Positions 16,355 through 24,928 of a stretch of 64,000 bases of DNA are shown piece by piece. Numbering within the stretch: the first letter of the stretch is position 1; each line of letters starts with the position of its first letter. A model generated the notes under the pieces. That model had not been told where the DNA came from. It searched no databases and was given only the letters and a program-made list of their open reading frames with translations. This DNA comes from Roseivirga sp. 4D4 (lineage in GTDB: Bacteria; Bacteroidota; Bacteroidia; Cytophagales; Cyclobacteriaceae), in NCBI RefSeq assembly GCF_001747095.1, contig NZ_MDGP01000001.1, positions 4,508,001-4,572,000 on the forward strand, given 5' to 3'. Position numbers and translations under genes: made by a program.

Positions 16355-16846
16355 CACACTGATTCGCACTTGCAGTGCGGACCTATTTTATGACAGTATC
16401 AATATCTAGAATATCAGTCTGATCAAGGCTAGCATTCACTAGTAGTCAGCGCCAGAAATAGTAATAAAAATCCATTCTCTAAACCCTTAGCTTATTTCTC
16501 AGTTGTTTATTCATTAGCCTTAAGCCATGAAGAAATACTTATTTATCGCCATTATTCTGGCAGTATTCAGTTGGGACGCTATCGCCCAAACCACTGACCT
16601 CACACTGGTTCGCACTTGCAGTGCGGACCTATTTTATGACAGTATCAATATCTAGAATATCAGTCTGACCAAGGCTGGCATTTGCGAAAAGGAGGTGCCA
16701 GAAATAGTAATAAAAATCCATTCTCTAAACCCTTAGCTTATTTCTCAGTTGTTTATTCATTAGCCTTAAGCCATGAAGAAATACTTATTTATCGCCATTA
16801 TTCTGGCTGTATTCAGTTGGGATGCCGTTGCCCAAACCACCGACCT
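16355..16846 (+). repeat. 246-bp tandem direct duplication (16355-16600 and 16601-16846)
   Basis: The two halves align without gaps at a constant offset of 246 bases: both begin CACACTG, contain the GCACTTGCAGTGC palindrome (16361-16384 and 16607-16630), the same upstream region, an ATG (16527 and 16773) and about 74 bases of coding sequence. They differ mainly in a 20-base stretch before GCCAGAAATAG and at a few coding positions. The right-hand copy belongs to the intact gene at 16773. The palindrome is the same core found in the MITE-like elements at 37733 and 38039. Confidence 0.93.
16527..16655 (+). pseudogene. Truncated 5' copy of the 16773 gene
   Basis: The first half of the tandem duplication repeats the start of the neighbouring gene: the first 26 codons are almost the same as those at 16773, including the signal peptide and AQTTDLT. 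The frame then runs into the palindromic repeat of the second half and stops at TAG 16653-16655, giving a 42-residue product. A real secreted peptide is possible, because the signal peptide and cleavage region are intact, but a duplication remnant is simpler. Confidence 0.8.
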
Positions 16847-17369
16847 CACTTCTTTTAATACCGAAAGGCTGCAAGTCAATAAGGTAGGTATGATTGTGCT
16901 TGGAAGTTGGGCCCTTGGTAATATGGCCACCAATGGGGTACTACTCAGCAATCCTTCGTCTAACGAGCAGGCCCACTTCTACCGCATGAATATCTTCTGG
17001 AATGTGGTCAACCTGGCGCTAGCAGTGCCCGGTTTAAGACATTCCATGATTACAGACCCAAGCTCCTTGTCCTTGGCAGAAACGGTGGCAGAATACAGCT
17101 CTATGAAGCGGATCGTCTTGATGAACGCAGCTCTCGATGTGGCCTATATCACCGGTGGTTTCTTAATGAAAGAAATGGCGAAAACCCGCGAGAATAAAAG
17201 GGATATTCTTCGCGGTTATGGAAAATCACTCATCCTTCAAGGAGGCTTTTTACTGGCGTTTGACGCAGTTCTTTATATGGCCTTGCAGTCCAAGAGCAAA
17301 GGCTTGACGAACATCCTAGATAAGGTCACAATAACAACTGAAAGTATTGGTCTAGTGTTCAGGTTCTAG
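16773..17369 (+). CDS. Small secreted or membrane protein, function unknown
   Basis: 198 residues. Signal peptide (MKKYLFIAIILAVFSW, ending near AVAQ), then three or four hydrophobic segments (VGMIVLGSWALGNMATNGV, IFWNVVNLALAVPG, IVLMNAALDVAYITGG, LILQGGFLLAFDAVLYMAL), so probably an integral membrane protein. Family not recognised. Its promoter region and first 25 codons are duplicated directly upstream. The last 4 bases overlap the convergent VWA gene. Confidence 0.8.
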   Translation: MKKYLFIAIILAVFSWDAVAQTTDLTSFNTERLQVNKVGMIVLGSWALGNMATNGVLLSNPSSNEQAHFYRMNIFWNVVNLALAVPGLRHSMITDPSSLSLAETVAEYSSMKRIVLMNAALDVAYITGGFLMKEMAKTRENKRDILRGYGKSLILQGGFLLAFDAVLYMALQSKSKGLTNILDKVTITTESIGLVFRF

Positions 17370-18415
17370 TCTTCCAGTACATTGCTGATGAAGGTGCTTT
17401 TGGAAAGCAGATAGAGCAAGAAGAACACAATACCCCAACTCAGATAGATGCTGTAGAAGTCTGTTGTGTTCTTATAACGGGTTTCTTTGATTTCGGCTTT
17501 CTCGTACTGATCGATCAGTTCGAATACGTTCTGTAGAGCCTCATTATCAGAAACTCGATAGAACTCGCCATTACCGATTTTAGCAATCTCACGAAGTGTA
17601 GTTTCATCCAAGGTGTTTTCAACATAGTTTGGTCTGCCAAAGAAATCTTTGCCGAAAGGCACTTTCCCTTCTTTACCAATGCCAATCGTATATATTTTAA
17701 TGTCGTAGGCAGAAGCCAATTCTGCAGCGGTAACAGGATCAATATTACCCGCAGTGTTATCACCGTCAGAGAGTAAGATCATCACCTTAGAAGCGGCTGT
17801 AGACTCACGCATGCGGTTAGTTCCTACAGCAATGGCACTACCGATGGCGGTGCCTCTGTTCTCGATTTTATTGAAGTCAATCTCTTCTTCTATAAACTTA
17901 TACAGTAATTCGTAATCTGTCGTCAGAGGAGAGAGGGAGTAAGCATCACCGGAAAAGATAACAAGCCCGATACGGTCCTGGCTTCTTCCAGTGATAAAGT
18001 CCCTTGCCGTTCGCTTGGCAGCTTCTAGTCGATTGGGTTTAAAGTCCTCAATCTGCATCGATTCTGAGATATCAATCACTAAGGCTATGTCTATACCTTC
18101 TGACCATTGCTCTACCTCTTCATTAGTCCTTTGTGGTCGTGCTAGTGCGACAAGCAATAAGATAATAGAAAGGGCCATCAAGGCGTTGGGGATAAACCTC
18201 AGATAGCTTGCCCAGTGCTTTTTGATCTCCTTTTTCGGAAGTGCAACGGGAAGCTTCTGCTTAATTTTACTGCCTATCAGCCACTTGAGAATAAATAGGA
18301 GTAGCACGAGTGGGATTAAGTACAGCACAAAGAAAAACTCCCAGTCAAAAGACTTGAAAGCTGTGGGTGTAAACCACTCCAGCGAATACCATTTGTATAG
18401 TGTTTCGTCAAGCAT
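17366..18415 (-). CDS. batA: BatA-like von Willebrand factor A membrane protein
   Basis: 349 residues. Two N-terminal membrane helices (about 27-47 and 74-92), a VWA domain (about 108-300) with a complete MIDAS DISES at 115-119 and LLSDGDNTAG later, and a C-terminal membrane helix (about 325-342). This is the BatA layout of Bacteroidetes aerotolerance operons, where VWA proteins act in the periplasm with a MoxR ATPase system. It overlaps the upstream gene by 8 bases. It is the last gene of the unit, and no batB, batC or batD follows. Confidence 0.93.
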   Translation of the reverse strand: MLDETLYKWYSLEWFTPTAFKSFDWEFFFVLYLIPLVLLLFILKWLIGSKIKQKLPVALPKKEIKKHWASYLRFIPNALMALSIILLLVALARPQRTNEEVEQWSEGIDIALVIDISESMQIEDFKPNRLEAAKRTARDFITGRSQDRIGLVIFSGDAYSLSPLTTDYELLYKFIEEEIDFNKIENRGTAIGSAIAVGTNRMRESTAASKVMILLSDGDNTAGNIDPVTAAELASAYDIKIYTIGIGKEGKVPFGKDFFGRPNYVENTLDETTLREIAKIGNGEFYRVSDNEALQNVFELIDQYEKAEIKETRYKNTTDFYSIYLSWGIVFFLLYLLSKSTFISNVLED

Positions 18416-19301
18416 TCTTTATCTCTTCCGTTACGTGATTGTATCTATCCTCAGAGTAATCCTTCAAAAACTCAAAGTCATTCTGTAAAGCAGATACCTC
18501 AATTGGGCTGTAAATATTCTTATCAATAGACTTCAAAGTCTCCTCTAGAGAAGAGCTCTGCTGAACTAAAACGATCTCTTTAGTCGTAAGTTTGGTATAA
18601 GGCACTTTCTCAAGTTTTTCCATATAGCCTTTCCAGAACTTCAATACGGATTCAATCTTGATTTTGGTAGTATCTGTCATTAGCTCATCAATTTCTAGGT
18701 CAAACTGTTCTTTGAACTTGATCAATTGCTTATTGAGCCTGTAAAGTTTGATTTTCTTCTGGATCGCTTTGCCCCAAACAATCAATACGATCACGGCTAG
18801 AATACCTAGCACAATTAAGCCGATCACCCAATAAGGGTAGTTGAACTCTAGAGAGACCGGCATATAAGCCGAGGTCTCAGCCAGATTAACAGAGTCAGGC
18901 ATCTGAGTTACTACCTGATCAAGGATGATAGAATCCATCAAACTGTAAAGCTCAAGGCTGTCTGTACCTGTATAAAGAAATACCGGTAAGCTGAGTCTTT
19001 GTACTGTGTCAATTTCGAAAGTAGCCAGATGATACACTGCACTGTCAATACTGTTGATAGAGTCTGATTGGGTATCGAAATACTGTTTATCTAGTAACTC
19101 AAAAGGAGAGAAGTCATATAAGGAATCTGGGAAGAAAACCGGGCGGTTTTTTCGATCCTTATAGCTCAAAGAATAGGAGATAGATTCCCCAATCTTCACA
19201 CTATCTTTTAAGAAGAAACCAACAGGTTTGAGCTCCTGTGCTGAAGCTGCTCCTACCATAAAAACCAATAAAATCAGAGATGCTAGTAACTTTCTAATCA
19301 C
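18408..19301 (-). CDS. Bat operon membrane protein (DUF4381/BatD-like)
   Basis: 297 residues: signal peptide (about 1-21), a periplasmic beta-rich domain (22-160), one membrane helix (about 155-176, WVIGLIVLGILAVIVLIVWG) and a cytoplasmic helical tail of about 115 residues. This arrangement and the position between DUF58 and BatA genes match the small Bat-operon protein found in Bacteroidetes. The periplasmic part resembles BatD-type oxygen-tolerance domains. Overlaps both neighbours by 8 bases, so it is translationally coupled. Biochemical role unknown. Confidence 0.85.
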   Translation of the reverse strand: MIRKLLASLILLVFMVGAASAQELKPVGFFLKDSVKIGESISYSLSYKDRKNRPVFFPDSLYDFSPFELLDKQYFDTQSDSINSIDSAVYHLATFEIDTVQRLSLPVFLYTGTDSLELYSLMDSIILDQVVTQMPDSVNLAETSAYMPVSLEFNYPYWVIGLIVLGILAVIVLIVWGKAIQKKIKLYRLNKQLIKFKEQFDLEIDELMTDTTKIKIESVLKFWKGYMEKLEKVPYTKLTTKEIVLVQQSSSLEETLKSIDKNIYSPIEVSALQNDFEFLKDYSEDRYNHVTEEIKNA

Positions 19302-20172
19302 GCTTCATCGATTTATTCCTGATCATAAAAAGCTTAATAAGCTGTGGGACGTAGTTGTCCTTGGTATTGATTTCGAGATAGTTGATCTGATGCTTTCGGC
19401 AGAACTTTTCCAGTTCGCCTTTATTCACCGAATAGGTCTTCTCTAGTTTTTTTCTAAAGTCTTTGGAGGAAGTGTTTACCCAAACCGTTTTGCGACTTTC
19501 TTTGTCATAAATGGGTACGATCCCCAGATTAGGTAATTCCGTCTCACGATCATCTTTCAGGTGTATCACTACAAGATCATGTCGTTTCGCGATGAGCCTT
19601 AGATTTTGCTCATAGCCCTCATCGATAAAGTCAGAGATCAGAATGATCACACTCTTTTTATGAATGATCTCTAGTGCTCGTTTAATTCCCTCGCTAATAT
19701 CGGTTTTGGTAGACTTTGGCGTATGACTGTAAAGTTCATGGATAATGGCATAACCATGCTTGACACCTTTGCCCGATTTTACATACTTCTCCTTCTGATC
19801 GGAAAAAGTAAGTAAACCCACACGGTTCTGCTGCTTTACAGCAGCCAGAGTCAGCACCCCAGCGATTTCCTTACCAATGTCTACTTTCTGCGCACCGGGA
19901 GTTCCTATCTCTTGCGAAGCACTCACATCCAGAAGAAAGAATACGGTCTGCTCTTTTTCCTCTTTAAAGGTTTTGACAAAGGTGCCATGACCTTTTGCAG
20001 AGACATTCCAGTCGATCGTTCTGGTGTCATCCCCGTATTGGTATTCCCTTACTCCGTCAAACTCCATACCCGAACCCTTGAATATAGAATGAAAATCACC
20101 CTGCATCCTCGAATTAATGGCTTTTCTAATTTGAATCTCGTACTTCCGAAGTTTGGAAATAATGTGCTCCAT
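19294..20172 (-). CDS. DUF58 domain protein of the Bat operon
   Basis: 292 residues. The DUF58 signature FDGVREYQYGDDTRTIDW lies at about 38-55, followed by a VWA-like domain with FFLLDVSASQEIG. No membrane segment, so cytoplasmic. In Bacteroidetes this gene normally follows a moxR AAA ATPase gene; here it is the first gene of the operon, and what lies upstream is a divergent lipoprotein/mutS2 unit. The Bat set is linked to stress and oxygen tolerance in Bacteroides, but the mechanism is unresolved. Confidence 0.94.
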   Translation of the reverse strand: MEHIISKLRKYEIQIRKAINSRMQGDFHSIFKGSGMEFDGVREYQYGDDTRTIDWNVSAKGHGTFVKTFKEEKEQTVFFLLDVSASQEIGTPGAQKVDIGKEIAGVLTLAAVKQQNRVGLLTFSDQKEKYVKSGKGVKHGYAIIHELYSHTPKSTKTDISEGIKRALEIIHKKSVIILISDFIDEGYEQNLRLIAKRHDLVVIHLKDDRETELPNLGIVPIYDKESRKTVWVNTSSKDFRKKLEKTYSVNKGELEKFCRKHQINYLEINTKDNYVPQLIKLFMIRNKSMKRD

Positions 20173-20182
20173 AATAAAGGGT

Positions 20183-20190
20183 CAAAAATA
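20183..20190 (-). promoter_or_regulatory. Candidate -7 element for the Bat operon
   Basis: On the minus strand TATTTTTG (20190 down to 20183) matches TAnnTTTG and lies 10 bases before the DUF58 start codon, implying a nearly leaderless transcript. No convincing -33 element; tentative. Confidence 0.3.
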
Positions 20191-20266
20191 TGACTTATTT
20201 GAGTTCTGGAAAGTCCTTTAGTTCTTAATTTTGGTTAATTCTGGGGTTTTCCTCCGTCATATCTTT

Positions 20267-20274
20267 TACTTTTG
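20267..20274 (+). promoter_or_regulatory. Candidate -7 element for the lipoprotein-mutS2 unit
   Basis: TACTTTTG matches TAnnTTTG and sits 49 bases before the GTG start at 20324. A clear TTTG at the standard -33 distance is missing. Confidence 0.35.
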
Positions 20275-20323
20275 CTTCCACGTAAGAACAAAGTGTTCTC
20301 GAAATTAACTTGGACGTGTTGAG

Positions 20324-20680
20324 GTGAAAAAGGTTTTTTTATTTACGGTTGCTCTGATGGTTTTCTCTTGTGGCGACAAAGAGCAAATTCCAGACAATAT
20401 CTTAAGTGAAGCCCAGATGGTGGACCTGATGATTGATATTCGTATTGCCGAAGGAAAAGTCTCCACAATCACCTTAAGCAATGACTCTTCAGCTGCCTTA
20501 TATAAAGTGTTAGAAGAGCAAGTTTTCGAGGATCATAACATTGACTCTACAGAATATATTACGAGCTACAATTACTACCTGTTGAACCCTGCAAAATTCT
20601 TGCGCATTACGGATATTGTGATCGACAGTTTGAAAGTACGACAGCAAGAACTTACCACGGGAAGAAGGCCCGCCAACTAA
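20324..20680 (+). CDS. DUF4296 lipoprotein
   Basis: 118 residues from GTG 20324. Lipoprotein signal peptide with lipobox VFSCGDKE (Cys16), then the DUF4296 pattern ILSEAQMVDLMIDIRIAEG and DSTEYITSYNYYLLNP. The family is restricted to Bacteroidetes, is typically 110-140 residues, and is of unknown function. Its stop codon is immediately followed by the mutS2 ATG, so the two are co-translated, although a functional link between a lipoprotein and MutS2 is not obvious. Confidence 0.92.
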   Translation: MKKVFLFTVALMVFSCGDKEQIPDNILSEAQMVDLMIDIRIAEGKVSTITLSNDSSAALYKVLEEQVFEDHNIDSTEYITSYNYYLLNPAKFLRITDIVIDSLKVRQQELTTGRRPAN

Positions 20681-23047
20681 ATGTTATATCCCAAGAATCT
20701 AGAGCAAAAGCTGGGTTTTGACAAAGTCAGACAGCATCTACAATCCTTTTGTGAGAGTAACTTAGGAAGTCAGTTTGTTGAAAAAATTAAGTTCTCATCC
20801 AATCGAGAGCATATAGATCAGTGGCTCTCTCAAACCGATGAGTTTGTGAAGATCATCCAAAGTGGTGAACTCTTTCCAAACTCAAACTACATCGATATCA
20901 CGCCTTACTTTGCCAAGATTAGGGTGCAGGATGCGCATCTGACCGAAGAGGAGTTCTTTGATGTAATTCTATCCCTCAAAACGCTTGACAAGTGCCTTGA
21001 TTTCTTCAGGGAAAAGCGGGAAGAATACTCCGTGCTATCGGAATTGACCCATCCCGTGTTTTTTAACTCCGATGTGCTATGGACACTGGATCGGGTTTTT
21101 GATGAGAGAGGTAAACTGAAAGACAATGCCAGCGATCGGCTTTACGAGATTAGAAAAGGGGTCGCTGCTGAAAAGCAAAGACTTCGCGGTGCACTGGATC
21201 GTATTATAGCCCATTCTAAAAAGGAAGGCTATACGCCAGATGACTTGTCCATTACCATTCGAAATGGTAGAATGGTGATCCCGATGTTTGCGGAGCATAA
21301 ACGTAGAATCAAAGGCCTCGTTCATGGAGAGTCGGCCACGGGCCAAACCGTTTACCTGGAGCCTACGGAAGTTTTTGAAATCAACAATGAGGTTCAAGAA
21401 CTCGAGTATGCCGAACATCGCGAGGTAGCTAGGATCCTGATCTCACTAACCGATGAGTTGCGTCCAGAGATAGAAAGTCTTCAGGGCATCATGAAATTTC
21501 TCGGGCTGATCGATTTCATTCGAGCAAAAGCACGGTTTGCTATGGATATTGAAGCCTGCAAGCCGCTATGGTCGGACAGCAAGAAGTTTAAATGGGAAAA
21601 TGCCCAGCACCCCATATTGCTGATGAGCCACCGCGAACTAGGAAAAGAAGTGGTCCCTTTGGGTATTGGTCTCAGCGCTGATGAAAGAATACTCCTGATC
21701 TCAGGTCCAAATGCAGGGGGTAAGAGTGTTTGCCTCAAGACGGTTGGATTGCTACAATACATGTTTCAATGTGGTCTTTTGGTTTCGGTCAATGAAGCTT
21801 CCGAGTTCACCATTTTCAATGATTTATTTATCGATATCGGTGACGAGCAATCCATCGAAAACGATCTGAGTACTTACAGTTCTCACTTGATCAACATGAA
21901 GAACCTTTTGATTCATGTCAATAAGAGGAGCCTCTTCCTGATCGATGAATTTGGAACCGGAACAGAACCTCAATATGGTGGAGCAATTGCCGAATCCATC
22001 TTGATGGAGCTGTCTGCTTCTAAGGGAATGGGCGTGATTACCACTCACTATGGCAACCTGAAAGAGTATGCAGATAAAAACCCTGGCTTGCTTAATGGAG
22101 CCATGCGTTACGACATTCAGAAGCTGCAGCCACTTTATGAACTGGAAGTCGGTAAACCGGGTAGCTCTTTTGCCTTAGAGATCGCGACAAAAATTGGCTT
22201 ACCCAAGTCGACTATTGACAAAGCCAAGAAGAAGGTAGGTGTCAAGCAAGTGTCCTTCGATCAAATGCTCGGTCAGTTGCAAGCGCAAAAGCAGGAAGTG
22301 AACAAGGCTGAGCAGCGCATTAAGCAGCGTGAGCAAGACTTGAATGAGCTGACTTCACAGTATGAAGACCTAAAGGCCCATCTCGAAAAGCAAGAGAAGC
22401 GGATTTTAAACAAAGCCAAGCAAGAAGCTTCGCAGATCGTTCAGGAAGCAAATAAGGAAGTGGAGAAGGCTATCCGTGTGATCAAGGAGAAGAAAGCCGA
22501 TAAGGAAGTGGTCAAAAAGCAACGCGAAAAACTTGAGGCGGTGAAGCAAAAGAATGTGGTCAAGGCCGAAGCAAAGGCTAAGGCGGATGCTGAAATCAAA
22601 GTGGGAGACTACGTTCGCGTGATAGGGCAGGATACTGTAGGTCAAATTGCTGCCATCAAAGGCAAAGATGCTGAGTTGAAAATGGGAGCCCTGACTTCCT
22701 TTGTGAAGCTCAATCGCCTAGAGAAAGTCAATAAGAAAGCCTTTAAAAATCAGGGTCAGGCACAATCCTATTCCGGTTTTGACTACACCACCAAGCGAGC
22801 TGAGTTTTCAGCAAAGATTGACCTAAGAGGTAAACGAGCCGAAGAGGTAATTCCTTTACTCGATGTTTGGTTAGACGAAGCCATTCTATTAGATGCCAAG
22901 GAACTCCACATCCTTCATGGTAAAGGCAATGGCGTACTGAGACAGATCACCCGCAATCATTTGGGTACATATAAAGAAGTAAGTACCTACCGCGATGAAC
23001 ATGTTGACCGTGGGGGGGCAGGAATCACCGTGGTGGAGTTGAGGTAG
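20681..23047 (+). CDS. mutS2: MutS2 family ATPase/endonuclease
   Basis: 788 residues, the usual length. Order: N-terminal MutS core, ATPase with Walker A ISGPNAGGKSV (about 340-350), Walker B SLFLIDEFGTGTEP, a long coiled coil (about 525-640, rich in K, E, Q), then a C-terminal Smr domain (about 708-788) with IDLRGKRAEE and LHILHGKGNGVLR. MutS2 suppresses homologous recombination or rescues collided ribosomes in different bacteria; it lacks the mismatch-recognition domain. Starts directly after the DUF4296 stop. Confidence 0.96.
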   Translation: MLYPKNLEQKLGFDKVRQHLQSFCESNLGSQFVEKIKFSSNREHIDQWLSQTDEFVKIIQSGELFPNSNYIDITPYFAKIRVQDAHLTEEEFFDVILSLKTLDKCLDFFREKREEYSVLSELTHPVFFNSDVLWTLDRVFDERGKLKDNASDRLYEIRKGVAAEKQRLRGALDRIIAHSKKEGYTPDDLSITIRNGRMVIPMFAEHKRRIKGLVHGESATGQTVYLEPTEVFEINNEVQELEYAEHREVARILISLTDELRPEIESLQGIMKFLGLIDFIRAKARFAMDIEACKPLWSDSKKFKWENAQHPILLMSHRELGKEVVPLGIGLSADERILLISGPNAGGKSVCLKTVGLLQYMFQCGLLVSVNEASEFTIFNDLFIDIGDEQSIENDLSTYSSHLINMKNLLIHVNKRSLFLIDEFGTGTEPQYGGAIAESILMELSASKGMGVITTHYGNLKEYADKNPGLLNGAMRYDIQKLQPLYELEVGKPGSSFALEIATKIGLPKSTIDKAKKKVGVKQVSFDQMLGQLQAQKQEVNKAEQRIKQREQDLNELTSQYEDLKAHLEKQEKRILNKAKQEASQIVQEANKEVEKAIRVIKEKKADKEVVKKQREKLEAVKQKNVVKAEAKAKADAEIKVGDYVRVIGQDTVGQIAAIKGKDAELKMGALTSFVKLNRLEKVNKKAFKNQGQAQSYSGFDYTTKRAEFSAKIDLRGKRAEEVIPLLDVWLDEAILLDAKELHILHGKGNGVLRQITRNHLGTYKEVSTYRDEHVDRGGAGITVVELR

Positions 23048-23183
23048 GTTCTCCAACTTTATTGGTACGTCATTTCAAGTCTTGAGTCTCTTAGGCCTCC
23101 TTTTTACACCGACTATGCGGAGGTGTCTAAGATACTTCGGCAAGCTCAGTATAGGAAAGGGGAGGGAGTTAGCCGTCTGACTA

Positions 23184-23288
23184 CCTGCCTAGCGCTCAAT
23201 TGTAGTGAGTGTTGGTCGTATGCTACATTTTTAGCGTGATCATTGTATCTTTTAAGATAGGTCCGCACTACAAGTGCGAACCAGGGTA
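23184..23288 (+). repeat. Diverged copy of the 119-bp MITE-like element
   Basis: From CTGCCTAGCGCTCA onwards this stretch follows the same order as the elements at 37733 and 38039: a GTGAGTGTTGGTC arm, ATGCTACA, TTTAAGATAGGTCCGC and the palindromic core AGGTCCGCACTACAAGTGCG (23259-23278), ending GAACCAGGG. The left terminal CCCCTGGT is not recognisable and the central hairpin has decayed, so this is an older copy. Confidence 0.75.
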
Positions 23289-23334
23289 GGAAATCTTTAC
23301 CATGCAGAAAGTCAAGCTCTGTTTTCAAGACATG

Positions 23335-23372
23335 GAGATTCCTTCTCCCGAAGTCTCGGGATCGGCATGACG
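23335..23372 (+). repeat. 38-bp dispersed repeat, copy 2
   Basis: Same length as, and mostly matching, 16274-16311 in the opposite orientation. Contains the small hairpin CCCGA-AGTC-TCGGG. Ends 13 bases before the stop codon of the minus-strand CoA-transferase gene, so it might act as its terminator. Confidence 0.75.
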
Positions 23373-23385
23373 AAAGGGAAAAACA

Positions 23386-24651
23386 TTACTTAAACCGTTC
23401 AAAGGCTGCCTTTTCCAAGCTCTCCCGATGATCAGGATGTGCAATCTCAGTTAAAGCCTTAGCCCTTTGCCTTAAGTTCTTTCCGTACAAATTAGCGACA
23501 CCATATTCCGTAGCGACATATTGAACATGTGCTCGAGTAGTTACCACACCTGCCCCAGGTTTCAAGACGCTGGAAATCTTCGATTCACCCCTTCGGGTGG
23601 TGGAGGTCAAGGCAATGATCGGCTTGCCTCCTTTGGAAAGAGAAGCCCCACGGATGAAATCCATTTGTCCACCGACACCCGAATACATGGTTGTGCCTAT
23701 GGAATCTGCACAGACCTGTCCCGTCAGATCGACTTCAATAGCGCTATTGATACTGATCATATTGTCGATTTTCCGAATCACCTTGGTGTCGTTTACATAT
23801 TCGATATCTAGCATCCGAATCATGGGGTTGTCATCGACAAAATCATAAAGTTTACGGCTGCCAATCATAAAGCCAGAAACCAAAACATCCTTATGTCTTG
23901 ATTTATACTTGTTGGTAATCACGCCCTTTTCCATTAGGGGAATTACACCATCCGAAAACATCTCAGTATGTACCCCAAGGTCTTTGTGGTTGCCGAGACA
24001 GGCTAATACTGCATCGGGAATAGCACCAATACCCATCTGAAGCGTTGCCCTGTCATCGATCAATTGAGCCACATGCTCACCGATGGCTTTTTCTTCAGGA
24101 GTCAGGGCATGCGGAGGTAGTTCGGGGAGCTCCGTTGTAGCTTCGAAGTAGCGGGTCAATCGGCTGATATGAATCAGCCCATCCCCATGTGTTCTCGGCA
24201 TTCTGGGATTCACCTGTGCGATGATTACTTTGGCACAATCCACCGCTGCTTTGGTTGCGTCAATTGAGATACCCAGTGAACAATAGCCATGTTTATCTGG
24301 TGGTGAAACCTGAATCAAGGCAACATCTACAGGAATAACGCCTGAGCGGATCATGATGGGTACCTCACTTAGAAAGCATGGAATAAAGTTGACTCGACCT
24401 GCCGAATGGGCTTTGCGCACATTGCCACCCAGAAAGAGCGAATTGATTTCGAATGATTTATGATGCGCTTCATCTGCATAGGCGGCAGCACCTTCTGTGT
24501 GCATATGGTAGACTTTGACATCGTGCAGTTCTGGCGCGCGTTCCGACATGGCTTCCACTAAAGGAACAGGCGTGGCAGCCGCAGTATGGACAAACACAGA
24601 CTGGTCAGATTCGATAATTGCAACAGCTTCTTGGGCAGAGTTGACCTTCAT
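23386..24651 (-). CDS. Acetyl-CoA hydrolase/CoA-transferase (4-hydroxybutyrate CoA-transferase-like)
   Basis: 421 residues, full length. The likely catalytic glutamate is E230 in GVHTEMFSDG, which forms the glutamyl-CoA intermediate in this family. Other family blocks are VALIQVSPPDKHGYCSLG, LQMGIGAIPDAVL and the C-terminal YGVANLYGKNLRQRAKAL. Transfers CoA between acetyl-CoA and a short carboxylic acid; 4-hydroxybutyrate, butyrate and acetate are candidates. Single gene, bordered by repeats on one side and an AT-rich gap on the other. Confidence 0.93.
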   Translation of the reverse strand: MKVNSAQEAVAIIESDQSVFVHTAAATPVPLVEAMSERAPELHDVKVYHMHTEGAAAYADEAHHKSFEINSLFLGGNVRKAHSAGRVNFIPCFLSEVPIMIRSGVIPVDVALIQVSPPDKHGYCSLGISIDATKAAVDCAKVIIAQVNPRMPRTHGDGLIHISRLTRYFEATTELPELPPHALTPEEKAIGEHVAQLIDDRATLQMGIGAIPDAVLACLGNHKDLGVHTEMFSDGVIPLMEKGVITNKYKSRHKDVLVSGFMIGSRKLYDFVDDNPMIRMLDIEYVNDTKVIRKIDNMISINSAIEVDLTGQVCADSIGTTMYSGVGGQMDFIRGASLSKGGKPIIALTSTTRRGESKISSVLKPGAGVVTTRAHVQYVATEYGVANLYGKNLRQRAKALTEIAHPDHRESLEKAAFERFK

Positions 24652-24928
24652 TGTTTTTTTCTCAAAAGTGGTGGTTGAAAATTACCAATACCCTGATGAA
24701 AGTCAGGTTTCTGGATTTAATATCAAGAATTTTGTATGTAAATGAATAATTTAACATAAAGACTATATAATTGTAATATAAAATTATTGATGAACGGTAC
24801 TTGTTCATTGAATTTTATTTTTAATATTCATAGGGGTATATACTGTTTCTTTATAGACTAATATGAGTTACAATTATGTCTATTAGATATTATTTAGTTG
24901 CAAGTTTTTTTATTAAACCTATATTCCT
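24652..24928. other. AT-rich upstream region of the RHS cassette
   Basis: 277 bases, much richer in A and T than its surroundings, between divergent genes. Contains short inverted repeats (CCTGA-N6-TCAGG near 24700; TGAAC and GTTCA near 24793-24808). No clear TAnnTTTG motif was found in the last 100 bases before 24929, so the cassette may use an alternative promoter or regulator. Confidence 0.5.

Larger units (their letters stand above)
23048..23385. other. Repeat-containing intergenic region between mutS2 and the CoA-transferase gene
   Basis: 338 bases without a gene, between two convergent genes. The right part of the gap carries a diverged MITE-like copy and the 38-bp dispersed repeat. 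The left part (about 23048-23160) contains only weak inverted repeats (for example GGCCTCC and GGAGGTG near 23091-23125) that might serve as terminators. A 60-codon minus frame here (23146-23328) runs through the repeats and is not credible. Confidence 0.7.

Noticed and set aside
16527..16655. 42-residue secreted peptide as a real gene
   Set aside because: It is the front of the neighbouring gene copied by the tandem duplication, with the tail supplied by repeat sequence; kept only as a pseudogene.
23146..23328. 60-codon minus-strand frame between mutS2 and the CoA-transferase gene
   Set aside because: It consists largely of the MITE-like repeat and has no coding character.
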